The notes beneath the pieces were generated by a model. That model did no database searches and was not told where the DNA came from. It saw only the letters and a list, made by a program, of their open reading frames with translations. A program made the position numbers and the translations under genes. Shown here one piece after another: positions 34,583 through 42,958 of a stretch of DNA of 57,452 nucleotides. Position 1 is the first letter of the stretch. Every line of letters begins with the position of its first letter. This DNA comes from Bacillota bacterium (GTDB taxonomy: Bacteria; Bacillota; Limnochordia; Limnochordales; Limnochordaceae), in assembly GCA_017577405.1 (NCBI GenBank), contig PIUA01000015.1, positions 1 through 57,452 on the forward strand, read 5' to 3'.

Positions 34583-34644
34583 CGCCCCCCGGGATGCCGC
34601 ACGCCGTAGGAGCCTGCCCGCAGAGGGACGCGCCCGGCCGCGAT

Positions 34645-34658
34645 TTAGGCCGCCCTAA
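34645..34658 (+). promoter_or_regulatory. Candidate DtxR/MntR-type operator TTAGG-N4-CCTAA
   Basis: TTAGGCCGCCCTAA has perfect five-base arms and lies about 40 bases upstream of the -35 of the cation exporter promoter, an activator-type position. Its outer TTAG-N6-CTAA pattern matches the site at the start of the Mn/Zn uptake operon (3101-3114). Confidence 0.45.
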
Positions 34659-34697
34659 GCCGTCTGATCAGGCAAGGCGAAAGAAAGGCCTTTGTCT

Positions 34698-34727
34698 TGG
34701 CCAACCACGGGGATCCATGATATACTG
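34698..34727 (+). promoter_or_regulatory. Promoter of the CDF metal exporter gene
   Basis: TTGGCC (34698-34703) and TATACT (34722-34727) are 18 bases apart. TGA precedes the -10, making it extended. The transcription start would be near 34735, about 27 bases before the GTG start codon. Confidence 0.5.
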
Positions 34728-34761
34728 CGGCCGCTCCAACACCTCGTGGGAGGCCCAGCGT

Positions 34762-35679
34762 GTGGACCCCGTTCGCCTCGACAAGCCCCTAGCCCCTTCG
34801 CCCGTGGTCGCCGCCGGGGCCCTCGCCTTCGCGACCAACCTGATCCTCGGCCTGGTGAAGCTCTGGGCGGGCCGGGGGGCCGGGTCCACCGCGCTCGTGG
34901 CCGATGCCTTCGACACCCTGGCCGACGGGCTCAAGGGGGCGGTGGTCCTCGGCGGCCTGCTCATCGCCCGGCGCCCCCCGGACCACGACCACCCCTACGG
35001 TCACGGGAAGGCGGAGAGCCTGGCGGCCTTGGTGGTGGGGGTGCTGGTGGCGGGCGCCGGGGTCCAGATCGGCTGGCAGGCCCTGGAGGCGCTCCGCCAG
35101 CCCGAGCCCCTTCCGCCCGGCGCGGTCGCCCTGGCCGCGGCCCTGCTCTCCGTGGGCGTGAAGGGAGGGCTGGCCGCGGTCTTGCTCCGGGTGGGGCGGC
35201 AGCACCGGTCGCCCGCCCTGGAGGCGAGCGGCCGGGATGCCCGGGCGGACGCCGTGGCCTCCCTGGGTGTCTTCGCCGGGGTCCTGGGCGCCCGCCTGGG
35301 GTGGCCGGGGCTCGATCCGCTGGTTGGTCTGGTCATCGCCCTGTTGGTCCTTCGGACGGGCGTGGCCGTCACCCGCGGCGCGGTCGATGAGCTGATGGAC
35401 CGGGTGGCCGACCCGGAGCTGATCCACCGCCTCACCCAGGCCGCGCGGAGCGTAGGCGGCTGCTTGGCCGTCGAGCAGATCCACCCCCGGCCCATGGGTC
35501 CCTACCTGGTGGTCGACCTGGTCATCGGGGTGCCCGCCCACCTGACCGTCCAGGAAGGGGACCGAGTGGCCCACCGGGTGGAGGCGGCCATCCGGCGCGG
35601 GTGCCCCGAGGTGGCTCAGGTGATGGTCCACGTCAACCCCGTCGAGACCCATCCGTCCTGCCTGGAGACCGTCCCCTGA
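34762..35679 (+). CDS. Cation diffusion facilitator (CDF) family metal efflux protein
   Basis: A 305-residue proton/metal antiporter with about six membrane helices and a cytoplasmic C-terminal domain. Metal-site residues are visible: paired Asp in VADAFDTLADGLKG (helix 2), HDHPYGHGKAE between helices, and Asp pairs in GRDARADAVASLG (helix 5). The C-terminal ferredoxin-like domain holds VEQIHPRPMGPYLVVDLVIG and VMVHVNPVE. The first site DxxxD, not HxxxD, suits Mn or Fe better than Zn by family trend. GTG 34762 is chosen because GGGAGG lies eight bases upstream. The upstream operator supports Mn/Fe control. Confidence 0.88.
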   Translation: MDPVRLDKPLAPSPVVAAGALAFATNLILGLVKLWAGRGAGSTALVADAFDTLADGLKGAVVLGGLLIARRPPDHDHPYGHGKAESLAALVVGVLVAGAGVQIGWQALEALRQPEPLPPGAVALAAALLSVGVKGGLAAVLLRVGRQHRSPALEASGRDARADAVASLGVFAGVLGARLGWPGLDPLVGLVIALLVLRTGVAVTRGAVDELMDRVADPELIHRLTQAARSVGGCLAVEQIHPRPMGPYLVVDLVIGVPAHLTVQEGDRVAHRVEAAIRRGCPEVAQVMVHVNPVETHPSCLETVP

Positions 35680-35745
35680 AGCAGGTGAAGAGGGAAGGCC
35701 TGCCGGCCGAGCTCCTCTGGCGGCCCGGCCGGGGTTTCTCCGGGC

Positions 35746-36624
35746 TCAGTCGTAGACCGGCGTTCCTTCCTCCCGGGTGAGGCGGCTGTAGGCCTCCATC
35801 AGCTGGCGGGTGATGGGTCCAGGCTGCCCATCGCCCAGGGAGCGCCCGTCAATGGTGACCACGGGGACCACCTCGGCGGCCGTGCCCGTCATGAAGGCCT
35901 CGTCAGCCACCCAGGCATCGGCGCGGGTGAGGGGCCGCTCCTCCACCGGGTGGCCCAGGGAGCGGGCCAGTTCAATAATCGTTGCCCGGGTGATGCCGCC
36001 TAGCGCCCCTTGGGAGACGGGCGGGGTAGCCACCACGCCGTTCCGCACCACGAAGAAGTTGTCCGCCGAGCACTCCGCGATGTAGCCCTGCTGGTTGAGC
36101 ATCAAGGCCTCGGAGGCGCCCGCCAGGTTGGCCTCCAGCTTGGCCAGGATCATGTTCAGGTAGTTCAGGGACTTGACCTCGGAGGGCAGTGCATCGGGCA
36201 GGTTCTTCCGGGTGGCGACGGTGACCACCGAGACCCCCCGCTCGTAGAGCTCGGCCGGGTAGAGTTGGATGGTGGAGGCGATGATGATCACCGTCGGGGT
36301 CTCGCACTTGGCCGGGTCGAGGCCCAAATCGCCCACACCCCGGGTGACCACCGGCCGGATGTACCCGTCGCGCAGCCCGTTGGCCCGGACTGTCTCGATG
36401 ATGGCCTGCTCCATCGCCTCGGGGGTCATGGGGATCTCAAGCCGAATGGCCCGGGCCGAACGGTAGAGCCGGTCCACATGCTCCCGAAGCTTGAAGATGC
36501 GGCCGTTGTACAGCCGGATCCCCTCAAAGACGCCGTCGCCGTAGAGAAGACCGTGGTCGAAGACGGAGACCTTCGCCTCCTCCCGGGGGACCAGCTTGCC
36601 GTTGAGGTAGACTTGCACGCCCAT
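35746..36624 (-). CDS. ilvE: Branched-chain amino acid aminotransferase
   Basis: A 292-residue fold-type IV PLP enzyme for the last step of Val, Leu and Ile synthesis. Visible are VFDHGLLYGDGVFEGIRLYN, the PLP Lys151 in EVKSLNYLNMILAK, IAECSADNFFVV and ITRATIIELA, and the C-terminal MTGTAAEVVPVVTIDGR. The EALMLNQQG/GTAAEV combination indicates IlvE rather than D-amino-acid aminotransferase. ATG 36624 follows AGGAGGA. A small gene lies 129 bases upstream in the same direction. Confidence 0.92.
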   Translation of the reverse strand: MGVQVYLNGKLVPREEAKVSVFDHGLLYGDGVFEGIRLYNGRIFKLREHVDRLYRSARAIRLEIPMTPEAMEQAIIETVRANGLRDGYIRPVVTRGVGDLGLDPAKCETPTVIIIASTIQLYPAELYERGVSVVTVATRKNLPDALPSEVKSLNYLNMILAKLEANLAGASEALMLNQQGYIAECSADNFFVVRNGVVATPPVSQGALGGITRATIIELARSLGHPVEERPLTRADAWVADEAFMTGTAAEVVPVVTIDGRSLGDGQPGPITRQLMEAYSRLTREEGTPVYD

Positions 36625-36753
36625 CCATCCTCCTCGAAGGGTGAGGTGACCGGGCACCGCCGAGCCTGCGGGAGGCCCTCGTCCCTCGTCGCCCGTTGTT
36701 CCTCAACCGTTCGAGGCCGAGCCCGCCTCTCCCTCTCCCCGTCGCCAGCGTTC

Positions 36754-36966
36754 CTAGGGAGAGGCCCCGTTGGTCCCCAGGGTGTCCGGGGGGAACCCGT
36801 CCACCTCACCGTTCTCGTCCATGGGCTCGATGGCGTAATCCTCCTCCAGCTCACCCCGCACGTACTCCAGAAGCCCCGCGTCCCGCAAGGCCGCAAAAGC
36901 GTCGTGGACCCAGTCCTCAGGGTCGGTGCCGCTGATGTCAAAGTACAGGGAGATGTGGTAGCGCAC
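36754..36966 (-). CDS. Small acidic protein of unknown function
   Basis: A 70-residue acidic protein: MRYHISLYFDISGTDPEDW at the N terminus, then LEEDYAIEPMDENGEVDGFP. The opening beta strand followed by a helix suggests a small alpha/beta fold. I do not recognise the family. Its GTG start at 36966 stands seven bases from a strong AAGGAGGG site, which is the main evidence for it being real. It lies upstream of ilvE on the same strand and is divergent from the class V aminotransferase gene. Confidence 0.6.
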   Translation of the reverse strand: MRYHISLYFDISGTDPEDWVHDAFAALRDAGLLEYVRGELEEDYAIEPMDENGEVDGFPPDTLGTNGASP

Positions 36967-37102
36967 TGGCCTTCCCTCCTTAGGCCCGTTCCTTCCCCAC
37001 CGTGGACCGGCTCCCTGCTAGCTTCACGTCAGGGCGGAAGGATATGCGCGAAGCCCTTGGGGAGGCAGCCTGGGGGCAGGACTTGCCCGCAGGTCGGGCG
37101 AA

Positions 37103-38284
37103 GTGAGGGCCACCAAAGCCACGCCGAAGGGAGCGAACCCCTTGGAACCGTTGCTCTTGATCCCCGGACCCACACCGGTCCCGCCGGCCGTGCGGGAAGC
37201 CTTGGCCCAGCCCCTGATCGGCCACCGGGGACCGGCTTTCGTGGAGCTGTACCGTCGGGTGACCCGCCGTCTCAAGCCTCTCTTCGGAACGGAGCAGGAG
37301 GTTCTGATCTTCCCCGGCTCGGGCACCGGCGCCATGGAGGCGGCGGTGGTCAACCTCTTCTCGCCCGGTGACCGGGTGATTGTCTTGGTGGCGGGCGCCT
37401 TTGGGGAACGCTTCGCCGCCATCGCCGAAGCGTTCGGGCTGGCGGTGGACCGGCTGGAGGCCCCCTGGGGCCAGGTGGTCCCGCCCGAGCGCTTGCGGGA
37501 GCGGCTCCTCACCTACCCGCCGGGGGAGGTGCGGGGGGTCTTCATCACCCACAACGAGACCTCCACCGGCGCCCTGAGCCCCTTGGAGGAGCTGGTCCGG
37601 GTGGCCCGCCAGGAGTCGGGGGCGCTGGTGGTGGTCGACTCGGTCAGCGGCCTCGGTGGCACCCCGGTGGCGATGGACCGCCTGGGGATCGACTGCGTGG
37701 TGACCGCCTCTCAGAAGTGCCTCATGTCGCCGCCGGGGCTGGCTCTGCTGGCCCTGAGCCCCAGCGCCTGGCAGGCGACGGAGCGGGCCCGCCTGCCCCG
37801 GTCCTACTGGGATGTGCAGGAGGCCCGGCGCTTCGGCGAGCAGGGGGAGACCCCCTACACGCCGGCCGTCTCCCTCTGGTTTGCCCTGGACCGGGCGCTG
37901 GACTTGATTGAAGCCGAGGGGCTCGAGCAGGTGTACGCGCGCCACCGGCGGATGGGCGCCATGGTGCGGGCGGGAGGCCGGGCCTTGGGCCTGGAGGTCC
38001 TGGCCCCGGAGGCTCACGCCTCGCCGACGGTCACCTGCCTGCTGCTGCCCGAAGGCCTGGATGCCGGCGCCGTGCGCCGCGCCCTGCGGGCCCGGGGGGT
38101 GGAGGTGGCGGGCGGTCAAGGGGCCCTGAAGAGCCGGGCGATTCGGATCGCCCACATGGGAGCCATCCAGCCGGAGCACCTGCTCCAGGGCCTGCTGGCT
38201 TTGGGGGAGGTCCTGCGCGACCAGGGCCTGGCCGTCTCACCCGAGGAGGCGGTGGCCGCGGCCGAGGCCGCGCAGGCGGAGTAG
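37103..38284 (+). CDS. Class V aminotransferase (alanine-glyoxylate / serine-pyruvate type)
   Basis: A 393-residue PLP enzyme of the serine-pyruvate/alanine-glyoxylate/purine catabolism group. It has LLIPGPTPVPPAVREAL at the N terminus, the GSGTGAMEA PLP-phosphate loop, THNETSTGALSP and VVVDSVSGLGGTP. Lys205 in TASQKCLMSPPGL is the Schiff base. The first 12 residues look like added sequence. The GTG at 37103 has a weak ribosome binding site. The amino donor and acceptor cannot be fixed: no photorespiration, purine or serine-cycle neighbours are seen. Confidence 0.88.
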   Translation: MRATKATPKGANPLEPLLLIPGPTPVPPAVREALAQPLIGHRGPAFVELYRRVTRRLKPLFGTEQEVLIFPGSGTGAMEAAVVNLFSPGDRVIVLVAGAFGERFAAIAEAFGLAVDRLEAPWGQVVPPERLRERLLTYPPGEVRGVFITHNETSTGALSPLEELVRVARQESGALVVVDSVSGLGGTPVAMDRLGIDCVVTASQKCLMSPPGLALLALSPSAWQATERARLPRSYWDVQEARRFGEQGETPYTPAVSLWFALDRALDLIEAEGLEQVYARHRRMGAMVRAGGRALGLEVLAPEAHASPTVTCLLLPEGLDAGAVRRALRARGVEVAGGQGALKSRAIRIAHMGAIQPEHLLQGLLALGEVLRDQGLAVSPEEAVAAAEAAQAE

Positions 38285-38405
38285 GCCTCGCGCGGACCAC
38301 CCCGGTCCCGTCCCGTCGTCTGGCGAGCCAGGGGAGGGGGTAGGTCAGGGTGAACCCTCTCCTGAAGAAGCCGAGGGCTTCCGAAGGCGATGGGGAGGGA
38401 AACCG

Positions 38406-40631
38406 GTGGGCATCAGCTACGATCCAACAAAAGGTCTTTTCCACCTGCGGTCCCCCGGGAGCAGTTACGTGCTCCAGGTCCTGGAAACGGGCTTGGTCGC
38501 CCACGTCTTCTGGGGCGGGGCCCTCCGCCAACCTGTGGAGCTGGGCCGGATCGCGCCTCAGTTGTTTGGGGAAGCGCCGGCCACGCCGGTGTTGGGTGAG
38601 GCCCCGTACCCTCGCCTTTCCCTAGATCTGCTGCCCCAGGAGTACCCCGCTTACGGGCGGACCGATTTCCGCGAGCCGGCCTACCAGGTGGCCTTGGACG
38701 ATGGCTCCACCGTCACCGACCTGCGCTATCAAAGCCATCAGATCTACCCCGGCAAGCGCCCCTTGGTGGGGCTGCCGACCACTTTCGTGGAGCGGGGAGA
38801 GGATGCGGAAAGCCTCGATCTCACCCTGGCCGACGAGCACGCGGGCCTGGAGGTGGTCCTCACCTACACGGTGTACCGGGAGCTGAACGTGGTCACCCGC
38901 TCCGCCCGCTTCACCAACAAGGGCTCCCGACGGCTCCGGCTGTTGCGCGCGTTCAGCGGCAGCGTCGACTTCCCCGACGACCGCTTTGAGCTCCTTCAGC
39001 TCTCGGGTGCTTGGGCCCGGGAGCGCCACCTGTGGCGGCGGCCGCTGGTGCCGGGGATCCAGGCCATCGGGAGTACCCGGGGGGCGAGCAGTCACCACCA
39101 GAATCCCTTTCTTGCCCTCCTCCGGCCCGAGACCGACGAGCACCACGGCCATGCCTACGGCTTCAGCCTGGTCTACAGCGGGAGCTTCCTCGCCCAGGCG
39201 GAGGTGAACCACTACGGCCAGACCCGAGTGGCTATGGGGATTCACCCCCTCAACTTCAGTTGGCTCTTGGAACCGGGGGAGATCTTCCAAACCCCGGAGC
39301 TGATCTTGGTCTACTCCGACCGGGGCCTCAACGGGCTCTCCCAGACCTTCCACGACCTGTTCCGCCGCTTCCTCCTGCGGGGGCCCTACCGGGACCGCCC
39401 CCGGCCGGTGCTCCTCAACAGCTGGGAGGCGACTTACTTCAATTTCACTGAGGAACGCCTGCTGGAGCTGGCTCGGGAGGCCCAGGCGCTGGGCATGGAG
39501 CTCTTTGTCCTCGACGACGGCTGGTTCGGCCGGCGGAACGATGACACGTCCTCTTTGGGCGACTGGGAGGCGAACAAGGCCAAGCTGCCCCGGGGCCTTA
39601 AGGGCTTGGGGGAGGCGGTCAACGACCTGGGGCTGGCCTTCGGGCTCTGGGTGGAGCCGGAGATGGTTTCACCCGACAGTGACCTCTACCGGGCCCACCC
39701 CGACTGGTGCCTCCATGTGCCGGGACGGAGCCGGTCCTTGGGTCGGAACCAGCTGGTCCTCGATCTGACGCGGGAGGAGGTCCGGCGGTTCATCGTCGAC
39801 CGGATTGGGGCCATCCTCAGGAGTGCCCCCATCGCTTACGTCAAGTGGGACATGAACCGGTACATGACCGAGGTGGGCTCGGCCGGGCTGCCGCCCGAAC
39901 GCCAGCAGGAGACAGCCCACCGGTACATCTTGGGGCTCTACCAGGTGCTGGAGGAGCTGACCGAGGCCTTCCCCCACGTTCTCTTCGAGGGGTGTGCCGG
40001 GGGCGGGGGCCGGTTCGACCCGGGGATCCTCTACTACATGCCCCAGATCTGGACCAGCGACGACACCGATGCGGTGGAGCGGTTGAAGATCCAGTACGGC
40101 ACCAGCATCGTCTACCCCCTGGTGACCATGGGGGCTCACGTCTCCGCCGCGCCCAACCACCAGGTGGGCCGCGTGACGCCCCTGGCCACCCGGGGGGATG
40201 TGGCCCTCTTCGGCAACATGGGCTACGAGCTGGACGTCACCCGGCTGGATCCGGAGGAGAAGGCGGCCATCCAGGCTCAGGTGGTTCGGTACAAGAGACT
40301 CCGGGCCCTGATCCACCGCGGCGACTTCTACCGGCTCCTCAGCCCCTTCGAAGGGAACGAGACGGCTTGGATGGTGGTCGCCAAAGACCGGCGGGAGGTG
40401 CTGGTGGGGTTCTACCGGGTCCTGGCTCAGCCCAATCCGCGTCCCAGCCGCCTCCGCTTGGTGGGCCTCGATCCTGCCCTGGAGTACGAGCTGGTGGGTC
40501 AGGGCGAACGGTGGGATGGGGACCAGCTCATGGAGGTAGGGCTGACGGTGGAGCCTTATCTCGCCAACACCGGCGGCGATTTTCAAAGCGTCGTCCTCCA
40601 CTGGCGGGCGGTGGGGCCCGGAAAGGAATGA
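38406..40631 (+). CDS. Alpha-galactosidase, glycoside hydrolase family 36
   Basis: A 741-residue retaining alpha-galactosidase that frees galactose from melibiose, raffinose or stachyose. The length matches bacterial GH36 tetrameric enzymes. Layout: N-terminal beta-supersandwich, central barrel (VLLNSWEATYFNFTEERLLE; LFVLDDGWFGRRNDDTSSLG), C-terminal beta domain. The nucleophile is Asp482 in YVKWDMNRYM and the acid/base lies in WTSDDTDAVERL (about Asp552/553). LFEGCAGGGGRFDPG is also conserved. There is no signal peptide, so it acts in the cytosol on imported sugar. GTG 38406 follows GGGAGGG. It heads the galactoside locus. Confidence 0.95.
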   Translation: MGISYDPTKGLFHLRSPGSSYVLQVLETGLVAHVFWGGALRQPVELGRIAPQLFGEAPATPVLGEAPYPRLSLDLLPQEYPAYGRTDFREPAYQVALDDGSTVTDLRYQSHQIYPGKRPLVGLPTTFVERGEDAESLDLTLADEHAGLEVVLTYTVYRELNVVTRSARFTNKGSRRLRLLRAFSGSVDFPDDRFELLQLSGAWARERHLWRRPLVPGIQAIGSTRGASSHHQNPFLALLRPETDEHHGHAYGFSLVYSGSFLAQAEVNHYGQTRVAMGIHPLNFSWLLEPGEIFQTPELILVYSDRGLNGLSQTFHDLFRRFLLRGPYRDRPRPVLLNSWEATYFNFTEERLLELAREAQALGMELFVLDDGWFGRRNDDTSSLGDWEANKAKLPRGLKGLGEAVNDLGLAFGLWVEPEMVSPDSDLYRAHPDWCLHVPGRSRSLGRNQLVLDLTREEVRRFIVDRIGAILRSAPIAYVKWDMNRYMTEVGSAGLPPERQQETAHRYILGLYQVLEELTEAFPHVLFEGCAGGGGRFDPGILYYMPQIWTSDDTDAVERLKIQYGTSIVYPLVTMGAHVSAAPNHQVGRVTPLATRGDVALFGNMGYELDVTRLDPEEKAAIQAQVVRYKRLRALIHRGDFYRLLSPFEGNETAWMVVAKDRREVLVGFYRVLAQPNPRPSRLRLVGLDPALEYELVGQGERWDGDQLMEVGLTVEPYLANTGGDFQSVVLHWRAVGPGKE

Positions 40632-40660
40632 GGCGGGCCCCCGAAGAAGTGAAAGATAGG

Positions 40661-40676
40661 ATCGAAACGTTTCGAT
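40661..40676 (+). promoter_or_regulatory. Perfect 16-bp LacI-family operator ATCGAAACGTTTCGAT
   Basis: A perfect palindrome with a central CG pair, 13 bases upstream of the LacI start codon and 30 bases after the alpha-galactosidase stop. It is the best operator in the window and probably mediates autoregulation of the lacI-galE-galT unit. A near copy precedes galK (44046-44061). Confidence 0.75.
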
Positions 40677-40688
40677 AGGGGTGCCGCT

Positions 40689-41798
40689 GTGTCCGACCAG
40701 GTGAGAAACCGCCGCCCGGCCTCAGGAGACCGGCGGCGCAAGCGGGTGGTCGCCCGGGCGACCATTGAGGATGTGGCCAGGGAGGCGGAGGTGGCCCCCT
40801 CCACCGTCTCCTTGGCTTTCAACGATCCGGAACGGGTCCGGCCGGCCACCCGGGCCCGGGTGCTGGCCGCGGCACGGAAGCTCAACTACCGGCCGAGCGC
40901 CATCGCCCGCCGGCTGGTCGCCCGCCGGACGGACATGCTGGCGGTGGTGGTTCCCAACACCCGGAACCCCTTCTTCGGCAAGATCTTCCAAGGCATTGAC
41001 ACCGAAGCCCGGCGGGCCGGGTTGGACGTGATGCTCTTCACCACCGAGAACGACCCGGACGTGGAGCGCCAGCGCCTGGAGGCGGTGGTCCGCAACCGGG
41101 CGGACGGCGTCATCCTGGTGGGCGAGCACCGCAAGGGCCCCGACCCCGCCGCCGACCTCTTGGCGGAATTGGTCGCCATGGGGATCCAGGTGGTCCTGGT
41201 GGAGCGGCAGGTGCCCGGGATCCCGTCGGTCTGGGGACAGAAGCGGGAAGGGTGCTTCCAGGCGGTGGAGCACCTGATCGGGCTGGGGCACCGGCGGATT
41301 GCCTTCATCGGGGGGCTCCTGGAGCAGGGGGGCTCCTACCAGCGGCTGGAAGGCTACCGGCGGGCGATGGCGGCCCACGGGCTGGAGGTCCGGCCCGAAT
41401 GGGTGGCGGAGGGGGGGTTCAGCCCCGCGGGTGGCCGGGAGGCGGCGTCTCGGCTTCTGGCCCGCCACCCGGAGCTGACGGCCTTCGTGGCTGCCAACGA
41501 CCTGATGGCCATCGGCGTGCTGCGGGCCCTGCGTGAGGCGGGCCGGCGGGTGCCGGAGGAGGCCTCGGTGGTGGGCTTCGATGATATCCCCGAGGCCGCC
41601 TTTGTGGTCCCCGCCTTGACCACCGTCGACATGCCCATGGAGCGGCTGGGGCGGCGGGCCATGGAGCTGATGCTGCGGGGGCTCCACGGCGAAGGCCTGG
41701 ATGGGGTGGAAGAGGGGCTTCCGACGGAGCTGAGGGTGCGGGAGTCGACGGGCCCGGCGCCGGAGTCGGGTCCGACCACGGGAAGGGGCGATGGCTGA
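40689..41798 (+). CDS. LacI-family regulator of the galactoside locus
   Basis: A 369-residue repressor whose HTH (ATIEDVAREAEVAPSTVSLA) follows a basic 22-residue extension. The hinge helix is RPSAIARRLVARR, and the sensor domain has FVAANDLMAIGVLRALREAG and VVGFDDIPEAAFV. The GTG start at 40689 lies 12 bases past the 16-bp palindrome. Its stop overlaps the galE ATG (TGATG), tying it to the Leloir genes. The likely inducer is galactose, a galactoside or galactose-1-phosphate. Confidence 0.92.
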   Translation: MSDQVRNRRPASGDRRRKRVVARATIEDVAREAEVAPSTVSLAFNDPERVRPATRARVLAAARKLNYRPSAIARRLVARRTDMLAVVVPNTRNPFFGKIFQGIDTEARRAGLDVMLFTTENDPDVERQRLEAVVRNRADGVILVGEHRKGPDPAADLLAELVAMGIQVVLVERQVPGIPSVWGQKREGCFQAVEHLIGLGHRRIAFIGGLLEQGGSYQRLEGYRRAMAAHGLEVRPEWVAEGGFSPAGGREAASRLLARHPELTAFVAANDLMAIGVLRALREAGRRVPEEASVVGFDDIPEAAFVVPALTTVDMPMERLGRRAMELMLRGLHGEGLDGVEEGLPTELRVRESTGPAPESGPTTGRGDG

Positions 41799-42958
41799 TG
41801 CGGGTGCTGGTCACTGGCGGCGCCGGCTACATTGGGAGTCACGTGGCGGCCCTGCTCCACGAGCGGGGGGATCGGGTCCGGGTGGTGGACAACCTCTCCA
41901 AAGGTCATCCCCTGGCAGTGCGGGGGCTGGAGCTCATCCAGGCCGATCTGCGCCGGCCCGAGGAGGTGGAGGCGGCGCTGGCCGGGGGCCCGTGGGATGC
42001 GGTCATCCACCTGGCGGGTTCCAGCCTGGTGGGGGAGTCGGTGGCCAACCCCGCCCTCTACTACGAGAACAATGTGGTGGCCGGCTATCACCTGTTGGAG
42101 GCTGTCCGGCGCCACCAGATTCCCTACGTCGTCTTCTCGTCGACCGCGGCGGTCTACGGGGAGCCAGAGCGGGTCCCCATCGTGGAGGAGGAGCCGGCCA
42201 ACCCCACCAACCCTTACGGGGCGACCAAGCTGGCCTTCGAGGGGATGCTCCGCTGGTACGAGGAGGCGTACGGGGTGAGGTGGGTCAGCCTCCGCTACTT
42301 CAACGTGGCCGGCGCCGACCCCGATCGGGGGTTGGGGGAGGATCACCGGCCCGAGACCCACCTGATCCCCATCCTGTTGGAGGTGGCCCTGGGCCAGCGG
42401 CCCTCCTTCCAGATCTACGGCGATGATTACCCCACCCCTGACGGGACGTGCATTCGGGACTACATCCACGTGCTGGACCTCGCCGAAGCCCACCTCTTGG
42501 CCCTCGATCACCTGGCCCGGGGAGGCCCCTCCCGGATCTACAACCTGGGCAACGGCGCGGGGTTTAGTGTGCGGGAGGTGTACGAGGCGGCGGTCCGGGT
42601 GACAGGCCGGCCCATTCCTTTGGAGGTGGGCCCCCGCCGGCCCGGGGATCCGCCGGTGCTGGTGGCCAGCGCGGAGCGGGCCCGTCGAGAGCTGGGCTGG
42701 GTTCCCCGCCGGCCGTCGGTGGAGGCGATGATCGAAAGCGCCTGGCGGTGGCGGTTGGCCCACCCCCAGGGGTACCCGGCCCCATCCCATGGGAAGCCAG
42801 ATAGCCCGGCCACTCCTGCGGCCCCACCACTGCCCGAGGGCCTGGCCCGGCGCCAGGAGACCAAGCCTGACGGCCGCTACCTGATCTACTACGAGTTTCC
42901 CGGGAAAGAGAGCGCCGGCCCCGGGGAGGGCGGCGAGGAGGGGGAAGGCCATGTCTGA
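41798..42958 (+). CDS. galE: UDP-glucose 4-epimerase
   Basis: A 386-residue short-chain dehydrogenase-fold enzyme. It has NAD-binding VTGGAGYIGSHVA, catalytic FSSTAAVYG and NPYGATKLAFE (YxxxK), RYFNVAGADP, and GTCIRDYIHVLDLAEAH. The core ends near residue 330. A tail of about 55 residues follows, Pro-rich and then GRYLIYYEFPGK, which ordinary GalE (about 330 residues) lacks. The start overlaps the regulator stop, and its end overlaps galT by 8 bases. Confidence 0.95.
   Translation: MRVLVTGGAGYIGSHVAALLHERGDRVRVVDNLSKGHPLAVRGLELIQADLRRPEEVEAALAGGPWDAVIHLAGSSLVGESVANPALYYENNVVAGYHLLEAVRRHQIPYVVFSSTAAVYGEPERVPIVEEEPANPTNPYGATKLAFEGMLRWYEEAYGVRWVSLRYFNVAGADPDRGLGEDHRPETHLIPILLEVALGQRPSFQIYGDDYPTPDGTCIRDYIHVLDLAEAHLLALDHLARGGPSRIYNLGNGAGFSVREVYEAAVRVTGRPIPLEVGPRRPGDPPVLVASAERARRELGWVPRRPSVEAMIESAWRWRLAHPQGYPAPSHGKPDSPATPAAPPLPEGLARRQETKPDGRYLIYYEFPGKESAGPGEGGEEGEGHV

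Noticed and set aside
35695-35745. Possible terminator between the CDF gene and ilvE (GCCGGCC...GGCCGGGGTTTCTCC)
   Set aside because: The pairing leaves a large loop and competes with other GC pairings; not strong enough to list.
38367-38381. Short hairpin GAAGCC-GAG-GGCTTC before the alpha-galactosidase gene as an operator or terminator
   Set aside because: A six-base stem with a three-base loop is weak here, and it does not resemble the locus operators.
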